Below, one piece after another: positions 33,993 to 42,953 of a DNA stretch of 64,000 nt. Numbering within the stretch: position 1 is the first letter of the stretch; each line of letters starts with the position of its first letter. The notes under the pieces are model-generated. The model worked only from the letters and a program-made list of their open reading frames with translations, made no database searches and was not told the origin of the DNA. Source of the stretch: JAFAZI01 sp035501255 (GTDB lineage Bacteria; Actinomycetota; Actinomycetes; JAFAQI01). The stretch covers positions 1 to 64,000 of the forward strand of contig DATJWM010000169.1 of NCBI GenBank assembly GCA_035501255.1, in the 5' to 3' direction. Position numbers and translations under genes: made by a program.

Positions 33993-34577
33993 TCAGGACA
34001 GGCGGTTCAGATCGTCGACGGTGTCGATGTCACTGGGATCACCGGTGTCTGCACACTCCACCTCGGTCACGAGCTCCGGGTGGGCGTGCAGCCAGTCGCG
34101 GGCACCACGGTCGCCGCCAACCGCGCGGGCGACGTCGGCCAGCACCGACGCGCTGAATGCGACCGGATTTCGGGCCTGCCCGTCGTAGCTAGCGACGGCG
34201 ACCGCGGCGCCGCCATCGAGCGCGCGGCGGAGGCGGATGACGGCATCGGGCCCGATCAAAGGTTGGTCGACAAGCAGCACGACGACGTCCCGGGGTCCGC
34301 GCCGAACCGCCTCGTCAAGACCGACGCGCAGCGACGCGCCCATCCCGTCCGCCCAGTCCGGCGCGACGACCACCGAGGCGGCGCGAACGTTGGCCCGCGC
34401 GGCGATCGACTCGGCGTCGGCGCCGAGCACGACCAGGCACTCCTCGCATCCGGCCGCGTCGGCGAGGGCGACCGCCCGGTCGAGCAGAGGCCGACCCCGA
34501 AACCGCACCAGTGCCTTGGGCCCGCCGAACCGGCGTCCCGCGCCCGCGGCGAGCACGACCGCGGTGAGCGTTCCCAT
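33993..34577 (-). CDS. molybdenum cofactor cytidylyltransferase-like nucleotidyltransferase
   Basis: A 194-aa NTP-transferase of the MobA/MocA type. LTAVVLAAGAGRRFGGPKAL near residue 3-22 is the nucleotide-binding signature, LLVDQPLIGPDAV near 98-110 has the metal-binding Asp, and the Gln after it (DQP) is common in the MocA/PucB group. It would attach CMP or GMP to molybdopterin; the moaA gene in opposite orientation 24 bp away supports a cofactor role. TAGCCT 8 nt ahead of the ATG suggests a leaderless transcript. Confidence 0.85.
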   Translation of the reverse strand: MGTLTAVVLAAGAGRRFGGPKALVRFRGRPLLDRAVALADAAGCEECLVVLGADAESIAARANVRAASVVVAPDWADGMGASLRVGLDEAVRRGPRDVVVLLVDQPLIGPDAVIRLRRALDGGAAVAVASYDGQARNPVAFSASVLADVARAVGGDRGARDWLHAHPELVTEVECADTGDPSDIDTVDDLNRLS

Positions 34578-34601
34578 GACCGCAGAGGCTAGTGCTCGGC
34601 C

Positions 34602-35642
34602 ATGCATAGGCTGTCAGGTGTGCGAGGGACACCGCCCGATCCGAGCGACCGCCTCGGCCGGCCGTTGCGTGACCTGCGCCTGTCCGTCACCGATCGATGC
34701 AACTTCCGCTGTCCGTACTGCATGCCGCGAGCGAGCTTCGGTCCTGATCACGCCTTCGCCTCCCGGGCTGACCTGCTCACCTTCGAGGAGCTCGCCAGGC
34801 TCGTGACGGTTTTCGCGGGTCTCGGGGTGACCAAGGTGCGCCTGACCGGCGGCGAGCCGCTGCTGCGGCGTGACCTCGAGGTGCTGATCGGGATGATCGC
34901 GGGCATTCCCGGGATCGACGACCTTGCCCTCACAACCAACGGATCGCTGTTGGCCGAGCGTGCGACCGCCCTCCGAGCCGCTGGACTGGACCGGGTCACC
35001 GTCAGCCTCGACAGCCTCGACCCGGGGATCTTCGCGGAGATGACCGACAGCAAGGTCCCGCTGGATCAGGTGCTCGCCGGGATCGTGGCGGCTCAGGGCG
35101 CCGGGTTCGCGCCGGTGAAGGTCAATACGGTGGTTCGACGGGGGCTCAACGACGAGGGAATCGTCGACCTCGTCCGTTTCGCGCGCGAGCAGCGGCTCGA
35201 GGTCCGGTTCATCGAGTACATGGACGTGGGCAGCTCGAACGGCTGGCTGCGCGATCAGGTCGTGTCGGCCGCGGAGATCATCGAGCGGATCGATGCGGTC
35301 TTCCCGGTCGAACCCAGCGAGCCGACCGACCTCGACGGAGTGGCTCGTCGGTGGCGGTTTCGCGACGGCACCGCAGAGGTTGGCGTGATCGCGTCGGTCA
35401 CCCAGCCGTTCTGCTCCGATTGCGTTCGGGCCCGCGTCACTGCGACGGGAGAGATGTTCACCTGCCTGTTTGCGACCCAGGGCCGTGACCTTCGGGCGGC
35501 GATGCGTTCGGGTGCGAGCGACGCCGATCTCGCCGCGCTCGTCGGAGGGATCTGGCACCGTCGGGACGATCGGTACTCCGAGGTTCGCAGCGCCGCGTCA
35601 CCGACCGAGCCCAGGGTGGAAATGTCCTATCTCGGCGGCTGA
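34602..35642 (+). CDS. moaA: GTP 3',8-cyclase (MoaA)
   Basis: Radical-SAM enzyme of 346 aa that starts molybdopterin synthesis from GTP. The first iron-sulfur cluster is held by the Cys-x3-Cys-x2-Cys of DRCNFRCPYCMPR (residues about 33-40). LTGGEPLLRRDLEVL near 82-96 is the SAM-contact GGEP motif. The second cluster is held by FCSDCVRARVTATGEMFTCL near 270-289, and the C-terminus ends in the essential Gly-Gly. It overlaps neither neighbour. The TAGTGC hexamer 6 nt before the ATG and the lack of a Shine-Dalgarno suggest leaderless translation. Confidence 0.96.
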   Translation: MHRLSGVRGTPPDPSDRLGRPLRDLRLSVTDRCNFRCPYCMPRASFGPDHAFASRADLLTFEELARLVTVFAGLGVTKVRLTGGEPLLRRDLEVLIGMIAGIPGIDDLALTTNGSLLAERATALRAAGLDRVTVSLDSLDPGIFAEMTDSKVPLDQVLAGIVAAQGAGFAPVKVNTVVRRGLNDEGIVDLVRFAREQRLEVRFIEYMDVGSSNGWLRDQVVSAAEIIERIDAVFPVEPSEPTDLDGVARRWRFRDGTAEVGVIASVTQPFCSDCVRARVTATGEMFTCLFATQGRDLRAAMRSGASDADLAALVGGIWHRRDDRYSEVRSAASPTEPRVEMSYLGG

Positions 35643-35643
35643 G

Positions 35644-38600
35644 TCAGCTCGCCTGGAGCACGATCTTCGTCGAGCTGATCGTGGGTGCGTTGTACGACGA
35701 CGCGCCGGTTGTGTGCACCGAGCCGAACGACCCGCTCTCGCTGGTGAAGGTGGCGATCGTGAACTGCGTGCCCGAGGTCGGGGTGAACGTGCCCGGCGTG
35801 GTGATGTTGAGGGTGCCGGCAATCGTCATCGCTGCGCTGACCACCAGGTCGCCGTACGACGTGCCGGCGGTGGTGCCGCCGATCGTGACGTTCAACGACG
35901 AGCCCGACGCCGGAGCGTAGGCGGTCTGGACGGTGACCGTGGATGTTCCGAGGTCGAGCGTCCCGTTGTTGGTGAGGTTCTTGAAGGTCAGGCCCGGTCC
36001 GCTCGCGGTTATTGTGCCGTTGTTCGTCACCGGAACGTTGAGATTCGGCGCGGACGATGTGCCGGTCTCGGTGAGGGTCTTTCCGGAGGCGATCGTGAAT
36101 GTGCCGGCCGACCCGTAGTCGTAGAGGGTCGCTCCGGAGGCGATGGTGATGTTGGAGCCCGGCGTGATCGCGCCACCGTTTTGCACATACGTGTACCCGT
36201 TGCCGATCGATAGTGAGGCGGCGAGGGTGAGCGTCCAGTGGTTGAGGGTTCCGCCCGCGATGTAGGCGTTACCGGTCCCGGTCTGGTTGAGCACCGGTTG
36301 GGTGGCCTGCGAGGTCGGGGCGATGAACGACCCGCCGGTGAAGGAGAAGTCGCCGGAGTCGGTGACACCGGTCTGGTTCGTGGTGGAGTCACCGACCTGA
36401 CCGGCGGTCATCGTGAAGCCACCCACGGTGTAGGTGTGCGCGCCGGTCGCCTCGTACTCACCACTGGACACGGTCAGCCCGCCGTTGCTGGTCTGCCCGT
36501 CGGTCGGGTTCAACGTCGACCCGTTGACCAACACGTTGTCCACGTTCAACGGCGCGTTCACCGTGATCGTTCCGTTCCCGGTGGTCTTCAACACCCCCGC
36601 ACCGGAGTTCGTCGACCCGGACGTGATCGTGTCGGTCTTACTCGTCGTCGGGGACAGCTGCAACGTCGCCCCGCTCGCGACCGTGAAGTCCGCCAACGAC
36701 CCGCCGTCGCTGTTCCCCAAGTTCAGCGTCCCCGCCGTCACCGTCACCGGCCCGGACAACGCGAACGGCATCCCCAACGTGAACGTGCTCCCCGACGAGT
36801 TCATCGTCAACGAGCCGCTACTGGTCAGCGTGAACGTCCCCGCCGACCCGTAGTCATACAACGTCGGAGACGTCGTCACCGTCACCGCACCCGACGCCGT
36901 GATCGCGCCACCGTTTTGCACATACGTGTAGCCCGAGCCGAAGCTCATTGGCCCGGACAGCATCAATGACCAGTGGTTGAGCGTCCCGTTCTGCATGAAC
37001 ACCGACCCCGACCCGGATTGCGTCAGCACGGGTTGCGTGCTCTGCGAAGTCGGGGCGACGAACGACCCGCCGGTCTCGGTCAACGTGCCCGAGACCGCAA
37101 GCCCGGCGGTCGAAGTCGTCGAGTCGCCGAGCTGGCCGCCGGAGATCGAGAAGTTGGTGACGAAGCTCTGCTCCGCCGATGCGGAGCTGGTGTCGGTGAT
37201 GAGCAGGTTGCCGTTCGTGATCGACAGGCCGCCGTAGTCCTTGATCTGCGCGATCGAGGTGTTGTAGCTGCCGCTGCCTCCGTCGAAGGTGACCGATCCG
37301 CTGATCGAGGTCGTCGACGTACCGATGCAAACCACGTCGCCGGTCGTCGGCAACCGGCTCGGGCTCCAGTTGGACGCCGTCGACCAGGATCCGCCCGAGC
37401 TTGACCCGACCCAGTGGATCGTGCAGGTGCCCGGGCCTGCGCTGGACACGGTGAACAGGCCGGCGGAGCAGGTCGTCGTGGCGCTCGCGTTGTTGCTGTC
37501 CCCGCCGTAGCTCGCGAGCCAGTAGTGCGCGCCGACGTCACTGACCGTCGCATCGGGCGAGGTGTAGACGCCGTTGCCGCTCACGGTTGCGCTGACCGTC
37601 TGCTGCGGGGTGCCGGTGCAGCTCGACTGGCTCGGACCGTAGATGGCGAAGGTGATCGTGCCCGTCGGGTTCACGCCGCCAGCCAGCGTCACCTGATCCT
37701 GGAAGTCCGCCCCTTGCACGTCCGTGGTGGGGGTGGGCGTCTCGCTGCCGAGGGTCGGCGCCGCACTCGTGGTGCAGGTCTGCGCGTCGGCGCTGTTGTT
37801 CGACGCGACCTTGTCCAGCTCGTTGCCGAGCACGCTGACCGTGTTCGTGACACACGTTCCGGCGGTGACCGGCGCGTTGCCGGAGATCGTGAACGTCATG
37901 CTCTTGCCTACCGTGAGCGTGCCCTCCGCGCACTTCACGGTGGACCCGGTCGCGGAGCAGCCGGCCGAGCTCGATCCGGCGTTGGTGACCCCGCTCGGCA
38001 GCGGGTCGGTGATGGTGTAGCCGGAGCTGACCCCTTTGCCGTTGTTGGTGACCTTGACGATCCAGTCGATCTCGCTGCCGACGACGGCACTTGCCGGAGC
38101 CTGGTTGGAGATCGACAGGTCGGCGGGCGTCGGCACGCACGCGGCGCCGTCGTCGTTGGAGCCCGCGACCGGCCCCGAGTACGACGAGATGACGGTGAAG
38201 GTCGGGGCGGTTGAGCTCGGGGCGCTCACCTCGATCTGGAACAGCCCGCCGGTCGTGTTGTTGTCGAAGCCGAGATTGCCGTTGCCGTAGGTCCAGGCCG
38301 CACCGAACTTCGCGCCGGCCCCGATCGAGGAAGGTGCGGTGAAGTTGGACACCTTGCCGTTCGACAGCGACAGGCGCTGGATCATGACCGTGCTGCCCGC
38401 GGACTCCATGCCCCACATGAAGCCGCCGTCGTAGGTGTAGTCGAGGCTCTTCCAACTCTTCGCGGGGGAGACCTTCAGCTTCTTGCTCACCTTCGGGTGG
38501 CTGCCGACCGCGATCTCGTCCATGGCGGGCGCACCCGGGCTGGTCACCCAGAAATGATGGGAGGAGTCGAAGGCGCCCGTGACCGCCCCGTTCTTGGTGA

Positions 38601-39123
38601 GGTAGCTGTCGCCTTTGACCGCACCGAGGTCGTCGATCGCGCCGCTCGCGCCGATCTTCAGCAGATGCCCGGCGGGGTACTTCTTTCCGCCGTTGATGCT
38701 GACGGCGTAGAGGTATTTGTCCTTCGGGTTGTAGCCGACGGCGTTGTAGGACCATCCGTGCGCCTTACCGAGCGCGCTGAACGTCGTCTTTCCCGCGCCG
38801 TACTGGGAGGTGTAGAGCTTGGTCGGCGACTGCTGGGCGAGGAAGATCGTCGGGGTCGAACAGGAGAACGCTTTGCCCGCCGAGGCTGCTGCGACCGTCT
38901 GAGTCGCTGGTGTCGGCGCGACGCGCGGTGCCGATGCCGGGGCGCTCGCCGTGGCCGGCGCCGGGGAGGTGGCTTGTGGCGCGGACGTCGATGGTGCGGC
39001 CAGTGCCGGGGCGGCGGCGCCGATCGCGTACGCGGTGATGAGCGAGCAGCACGCCACCATCGCCAGAGCGGTGTGGCGGTGGGGCCTGATGAGCTGCGGT
39101 GGTCGCGCCAGCGATCTGTTCAT
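35644..39123 (-). CDS. giant secreted repeat protein (DUF11 and beta-helix-like)
   Basis: A 1159-aa exported protein. A long signal region (hydrophobic LAMVACCSLITAYAIGAAA) and a Pro/Ala/Ser-rich linker precede a propeller-like part (NPKDKYLYAVS, FMWGMESAG) near 80-330. A DUF11 surface module follows near 355-455 (SEIDWIVKVTNNGKG), then an Ig-like module near 470-560. The last 600 residues are Ser/Thr/Gly-rich strand repeats like a pectate-lyase or autotransporter beta-helix. A block of about 100 residues is duplicated (GTLNHWSLML to LYDYGSAGTFTL versus GTLNHWTLTL to LYDYGSAGTFTI). GGGAG lies 7 nt before the ATG. Probable surface or matrix protein; no enzymatic motif. Confidence 0.82.
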   Translation of the reverse strand: MNRSLARPPQLIRPHRHTALAMVACCSLITAYAIGAAAPALAAPSTSAPQATSPAPATASAPASAPRVAPTPATQTVAAASAGKAFSCSTPTIFLAQQSPTKLYTSQYGAGKTTFSALGKAHGWSYNAVGYNPKDKYLYAVSINGGKKYPAGHLLKIGASGAIDDLGAVKGDSYLTKNGAVTGAFDSSHHFWVTSPGAPAMDEIAVGSHPKVSKKLKVSPAKSWKSLDYTYDGGFMWGMESAGSTVMIQRLSLSNGKVSNFTAPSSIGAGAKFGAAWTYGNGNLGFDNNTTGGLFQIEVSAPSSTAPTFTVISSYSGPVAGSNDDGAACVPTPADLSISNQAPASAVVGSEIDWIVKVTNNGKGVSSGYTITDPLPSGVTNAGSSSAGCSATGSTVKCAEGTLTVGKSMTFTISGNAPVTAGTCVTNTVSVLGNELDKVASNNSADAQTCTTSAAPTLGSETPTPTTDVQGADFQDQVTLAGGVNPTGTITFAIYGPSQSSCTGTPQQTVSATVSGNGVYTSPDATVSDVGAHYWLASYGGDSNNASATTTCSAGLFTVSSAGPGTCTIHWVGSSSGGSWSTASNWSPSRLPTTGDVVCIGTSTTSISGSVTFDGGSGSYNTSIAQIKDYGGLSITNGNLLITDTSSASAEQSFVTNFSISGGQLGDSTTSTAGLAVSGTLTETGGSFVAPTSQSTQPVLTQSGSGSVFMQNGTLNHWSLMLSGPMSFGSGYTYVQNGGAITASGAVTVTTSPTLYDYGSAGTFTLTSSGSLTMNSSGSTFTLGMPFALSGPVTVTAGTLNLGNSDGGSLADFTVASGATLQLSPTTSKTDTITSGSTNSGAGVLKTTGNGTITVNAPLNVDNVLVNGSTLNPTDGQTSNGGLTVSSGEYEATGAHTYTVGGFTMTAGQVGDSTTNQTGVTDSGDFSFTGGSFIAPTSQATQPVLNQTGTGNAYIAGGTLNHWTLTLAASLSIGNGYTYVQNGGAITPGSNITIASGATLYDYGSAGTFTIASGKTLTETGTSSAPNLNVPVTNNGTITASGPGLTFKNLTNNGTLDLGTSTVTVQTAYAPASGSSLNVTIGGTTAGTSYGDLVVSAAMTIAGTLNITTPGTFTPTSGTQFTIATFTSESGSFGSVHTTGASSYNAPTISSTKIVLQAS

Positions 39124-39287
39124 GGGGTTTCTCCCGGCAGCGCCTGTTGTCAGGCAGCAGATCGTAACGATCTTGGCGCGCCTGTGCATCTCGGGCGCCG
39201 GGAGTGTGCCGTTATGTCAGGACACCGCTGTCGGCCACGACACAGAAACCGAGACAGAAGCGTGGATGCGAGGTGACGATCGGAGCC

Positions 39288-41660
39288 TCAGGCGGCGCAA
39301 GCAACCGAATCCGCCGGGGCGTCGCTCAGTGCGATTGCGAGCACCTCGCGCACGTCGGCGACCGGGTGGATCGTCAGTGCATCCCGGACCTCGGCCGGGA
39401 CGTCGTCGAGATCGGGTTCGTTGCGGGCCGGGATCAACACGGTCGTGATCCCTGCCCGGTGTGCGGCCAGCAGCTTCTGCTTGACTCCGCCGATCGGCAG
39501 GACCCGCCCGGTCAACGACACCTCGCCGGTCATCGCGACGTCGTCACGGACCGGGCGTCCGGACAACAACGAGGCGAGCGCGGTCGTCATCGTGACCCCG
39601 GCGCTCGGGCCGTCCTTGGGGACCGCACCGGCCGGAACGTGCAGGTGTACGGCGCGGTTGGCCAGCTCCCCGACGGGGAGGTCCAGCGCGGCGCCGTTGG
39701 CACGCAGGAACGCCAGCGCGATCTGGGCCGACTCCTTCATTACCTCACCGAGCTGGCCGGTGATCGTCACGTTGGTCGAGCCGGTGTCGGAGTCGGCGAG
39801 GGATGCCTCGACGAACAGCACGTCGCCGCCCGCTCCGGTGACGGCCAGGCCGGTCGCCACCCCAGGCGGGGCGGTGCGCCCGGCCGACTCGGGGGTGTGG
39901 CGGGGTCGTCCGACGTACCCGACGAGGGTGTCGGCATCGATCTCGACGGGCTGCGTCGGCGCTTCGATCGCGACGTTGGCGGCCACCTTGCGCAGGATTC
40001 GGGCGATCAGACGTTCGAGGTCGCGGACGCCGGCCTCGCGGCTGTACTCGCCGGCGAGCCGGTGCAGGACGTCGTCGCTGATCGTGACGTCGCCGGCGGT
40101 GAGCCCGGCTCGCTCCAGCTGGCGGGGGAGCAGGTGCTCGCGAGCGATCGTGACCTTCTCGTCCTCGGTGTATCCATCGAGCCGGATGACCTCCATCCGG
40201 TCCAGCAGCGGCGCCGGGATCGAGTCGATCACGTTGGCGGTCGCGAGGAACAGGACGTCGGAGAGGTCGAGCTCGATCTCCAGGTAGTGGTCGCGGAAGG
40301 TGTGGTTCTGGGCCGGGTCGAGGACCTCCAGGAGCGCGGCCGTAGGGTCACCGCGGTAGTCGGCGCCGACCTTGTCGACCTCGTCGAGGAGCATGACCGG
40401 GTTCATCGAACCCGCTTCCTTGATCGCGCGCACGATCCGGCCCGGCATCGCGCCGACGTAGGTCTTGCGGTGACCACGGATCTCCGCTTCGTCGCGTACG
40501 CCGCCGAGGGCGACTCGGACGAAACGCCGCCCCATCGCTCGTGCGACGGACTCGCCCAGCGAGGTCTTGCCCACACCGGGAGGGCCCGTCAGGGCGAGAA
40601 CCGCGCCGCTGCGCCGTCCGCCGACCACACCGAGCCCGCGGTCGGCACGACGACGCCGGACGGCGAGGTACTCGATCACGCGATCTTTGACGTCGACCAT
40701 GCCGGCGTGGTCGGCGTCGAGAACCTCGCGCGCGGCGGTGATGTCGTAGGCGTCCTCGGTGCGCTCGTTCCACGGCAATTCGAGGACGGTGTCGAGCCAC
40801 GTCCGGATCCAGCCCACCTCGGGGGACTGCTCGGAGGTGCGCTCGAGTTTGTCGACCTCGGCCAGAGCGGCCTTTTTGGCCTTTTCCGGAAGGTCCGCCG
40901 CCTCCACCCGAGCGCGGTAGTCCTGTTCCTCCGTCTCGGGCTTGCCGGTCAGCTCGGCGAGCTCCTTGCGGACCGCGGCGAGTTGCTGGCGCAGCAGGAA
41001 CTCACGCTGTTGTTTGTCCATGCCCTCCTGGACGTCCTTGCGGATCGTCTCGGCCACGTCCAGCTCGGCCAAGTGCTCGCGGCCCCACCCGATCAGTTGC
41101 TCGAGCCGCTCCACCACGTCCGTGGTCTCCAGCAGCCAGATCTTCTGGTCGTTGGTGAGGTACGCCGCGTATCCCGCGATGTCGGCCAGCGCCGACGGGT
41201 CCGTGATCGACTGGACCGAGTCGATGAACTGCCAGCCACCCCGCTGCTGGAGGATTCCGGTCGCGATCGACTTGTATTCCCGCGCGAGCTCTCCGGCTCT
41301 CTCGTCCGGCGCCGACTCCTCCTGGACGGACGCTTCGACCCACAGGGCCGCTCCCGGTCCGGTCGCTCCGGTACCGATTCGCATCCGGCACAGGCCACGC
41401 ACCACCGCGGCGCGCTGCCCATCGGGCAGCCGGCCGATCTGTTCGATCGCGGCCAGCGTGCCCACCGCGGCGTACCGCCCTTGCGGTCGGGGAACCAGCA
41501 GGACCTGAGCAGGCACTGCGGCGTCGGGCTCCTGGCGCGCCTGCGCCGCCTCGATCGCGGCCCGGACTTCGGCCTCCTCGAGACGCACCGGGACCACCAT
41601 GCCCGGGAGGACCACGAGGTCATCGAGGGGCAGGACGGGAAGGGTCAGGGTTTCGGACAT
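39288..41660 (-). CDS. lon: ATP-dependent Lon protease
   Basis: Complete 790-aa LonA-type protease: N-terminal substrate domain (LPVLPLDDLVVLPGMVVPVR), coiled middle (DKQQREFLLRQQLAAVRKEL near 215), AAA module with Walker A TGPPGVGKTS near residue 358 and Walker B MLLDEVDK near 422, and the peptidase domain with the Ser-Lys dyad in KDGPSAG near 681 and GGVKQKLLAAHRAG near 727. It degrades misfolded and regulatory proteins in the cytosol. The ATG has AGAGGT about 5 nt upstream. A HAIR-like element in the promoter suggests heat-shock control by HspR, as shown for lon in Streptomyces. Confidence 0.97.
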   Translation of the reverse strand: MSETLTLPVLPLDDLVVLPGMVVPVRLEEAEVRAAIEAAQARQEPDAAVPAQVLLVPRPQGRYAAVGTLAAIEQIGRLPDGQRAAVVRGLCRMRIGTGATGPGAALWVEASVQEESAPDERAGELAREYKSIATGILQQRGGWQFIDSVQSITDPSALADIAGYAAYLTNDQKIWLLETTDVVERLEQLIGWGREHLAELDVAETIRKDVQEGMDKQQREFLLRQQLAAVRKELAELTGKPETEEQDYRARVEAADLPEKAKKAALAEVDKLERTSEQSPEVGWIRTWLDTVLELPWNERTEDAYDITAAREVLDADHAGMVDVKDRVIEYLAVRRRRADRGLGVVGGRRSGAVLALTGPPGVGKTSLGESVARAMGRRFVRVALGGVRDEAEIRGHRKTYVGAMPGRIVRAIKEAGSMNPVMLLDEVDKVGADYRGDPTAALLEVLDPAQNHTFRDHYLEIELDLSDVLFLATANVIDSIPAPLLDRMEVIRLDGYTEDEKVTIAREHLLPRQLERAGLTAGDVTISDDVLHRLAGEYSREAGVRDLERLIARILRKVAANVAIEAPTQPVEIDADTLVGYVGRPRHTPESAGRTAPPGVATGLAVTGAGGDVLFVEASLADSDTGSTNVTITGQLGEVMKESAQIALAFLRANGAALDLPVGELANRAVHLHVPAGAVPKDGPSAGVTMTTALASLLSGRPVRDDVAMTGEVSLTGRVLPIGGVKQKLLAAHRAGITTVLIPARNEPDLDDVPAEVRDALTIHPVADVREVLAIALSDAPADSVACAA

Positions 41661-41680
41661 GGCCTACCTCTGTGCAGAAA

Positions 41681-41701
41681 GTTGAGTGCAATTGGCTCAA
41701 C
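41681..41701. promoter_or_regulatory. HAIR-like element (HspR operator) upstream of lon
   Basis: GTTGAGT-N7-GCTCAAC compares with the published HAIR consensus CTTGAGT-N7-ACTCAAG. The spacing is exact and the inner TTGAGT and CTCAA half-sites are kept, while the outermost bases and one inner base differ symmetrically. It lies 20-41 bp before the lon start codon, a position suited to repression. Confidence 0.6.
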
Positions 41702-41856
41702 CACGAGCCGGGTGACTTTGTTTCCCGCACAAGTTCGCTCAGAGGGAAACCTCCGGATCGGTCGATCTACCTCCTCTTTCGGCTGCCCTTCAGGGCAGGC
41801 ATGATCATGGGCGTGCGGGGAAGGATGGCGCGGGGCGGCACGAAGGAGGCAGAGCG

Positions 41857-42030
41857 ATGCGCCTGAAGCGAGGTGGGACGTTCATGAAGGAGCGGCCGGT
41901 CACGGAGCAACGAGACCGACGCGCATCCGGGACGGAGGACTCCGCGCAGATCGTCAGAATCATCCGTCCGGCCCCGTCGACCGACGTGCAGCCGGGCCGG
42001 TCCGACCGGGAGGTCGACAACCGCCGTTGA
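41857..42030 (+). CDS. candidate small ORF coupled to the LigD polymerase-domain gene
   Basis: A 57-codon frame starting ATG at 41857 with a strong AAGGAGG about 7-8 nt upstream, the best Shine-Dalgarno of the neighbourhood. Its TGA overlaps the TTG start of the polymerase-domain gene (TTGA), the usual sign of coupled translation. The peptide is basic and hydrophilic (MRLKRGGTFMKERPVTEQRD at the start, many Arg) and matches no family I know. An internal ATG at 41884 could be the real start. It might be a real small protein, or a leader whose translation opens the next start site. Confidence 0.5.
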   Translation: MRLKRGGTFMKERPVTEQRDRRASGTEDSAQIVRIIRPAPSTDVQPGRSDREVDNRR

Positions 42031-42950
42031 CATCGACTGGGGGGACTGAGGTCGAGGTCGACGGTCGCCGGTTGCGGCTGACGAACCTTGACAAGGTGAT
42101 GTATCCGCAGGCCGGGTTCGCCAAGCGCGACGTCCTGACCTACTACGCCACGATCGCCGCCGTGATGGTGCCGCACCTTGCCGGTCGTCCCGCGACCTTC
42201 CGGCGCTACCCGGACGGCGTCGAGGGCAAGTCGTTCTTCGAGAAGAATGTGCCGCGGCACGCGCCGTCCTGGGTCAAGACGGTTGTCGTGCCGTCCCGCC
42301 GGGAGGACGAGACCGGGCACCCGGCCGACACCGTCGAGCACGTCGTGATCGGGGATATCCCGACCCTCGTGTGGGCAGCGAACCTCGCCGCACTCGAACT
42401 CCATGTCCCGTTGTGGCACACCACACGCAGCGGGACCCGTGCGACGCATCCGGACTTCGCCGTGTTCGACCTTGATCCGGGACCGGGGACGTCGGTGGTC
42501 GACTGCGGTCGGCTCGCGATCTGGATCGCGGACTACGTCGATACCCACGGTCACGCCCGTCCGTTGGTGAAGACCAGCGGCTCGAAAGGTCTCCAGCTCT
42601 ACCTGCGCTACCCGAAGCCGGTGACCTGGGACCAAGCCCGTCGGTGGGCGCTGGGGATCGCGGAGGAGATGGAGCGCACGCATCCCGACCTCGTCGTCAC
42701 GTCCATGACGAAGGCCAAGCGCGCGGGCAAGATCCTCATCGACTGGAGCCAGAATCACCCGGTGAAGACCACCGTTGCGGTCTACTCGCTGCGGGCTCGT
42801 CCGGAGCCGACCGTGTCAACTCCGGTCACGTGGGACGAGGTCGCGAGGTGCGTCGATTCCGGCGACCCGCAGGATCTCACCTTCCGCGCCACCGACGTGA
42901 TCGCCCGGGTCGCGCGTGACGGCGACCTGTTCGCCCCGCTCCTCGGTTAG
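42027..42950 (+). CDS. LigD-type polymerase domain protein (NHEJ primase-polymerase)
   Basis: A 307-aa stand-alone archaeo-eukaryotic primase-like polymerase domain of bacterial non-homologous end joining. Markers are LTNLDKVMYPQAGFAKRDVL near residue 18-37, the metal-binding FDLDPGPG near 147-154, KTSGSKGLQLYLRYP near 180-194 and the third Asp in ILIDWSQN near 230. No ligase or nuclease domain is attached; 290-310 aa is normal for single PolDom proteins of actinobacteria. The only possible starts are a TTG at 42027 or much later codons; the TTG fits family length and overlaps the small ORF. It converges on ku. Confidence 0.93.
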   Translation: MTSTGGTEVEVDGRRLRLTNLDKVMYPQAGFAKRDVLTYYATIAAVMVPHLAGRPATFRRYPDGVEGKSFFEKNVPRHAPSWVKTVVVPSRREDETGHPADTVEHVVIGDIPTLVWAANLAALELHVPLWHTTRSGTRATHPDFAVFDLDPGPGTSVVDCGRLAIWIADYVDTHGHARPLVKTSGSKGLQLYLRYPKPVTWDQARRWALGIAEEMERTHPDLVVTSMTKAKRAGKILIDWSQNHPVKTTVAVYSLRARPEPTVSTPVTWDEVARCVDSGDPQDLTFRATDVIARVARDGDLFAPLLG

Positions 42951-42953
42951 TGA

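Noticed and set aside
39124..39287. Riboswitch in the 164-bp leader of the giant secreted protein
   Set aside because: Short dyads (AGATCG-TTA-CGATCT on the minus strand, GCCTG-TTGT-CAGGC) are present, but I could not match a known riboswitch core such as c-di-AMP, c-di-GMP, cobalamin or glycine.
39204..41804. Plus-strand open frame of 866 codons opposite lon
   Set aside because: Lon is complete on the minus strand with Walker and Ser-Lys motifs; the antisense frame has no recognisable domain.
41672..41866. 64-codon plus-strand frame in the lon promoter region
   Set aside because: It crosses the HAIR-like element and promoter region, has no ribosome binding site, and overlaps the better supported small ORF at 41857.
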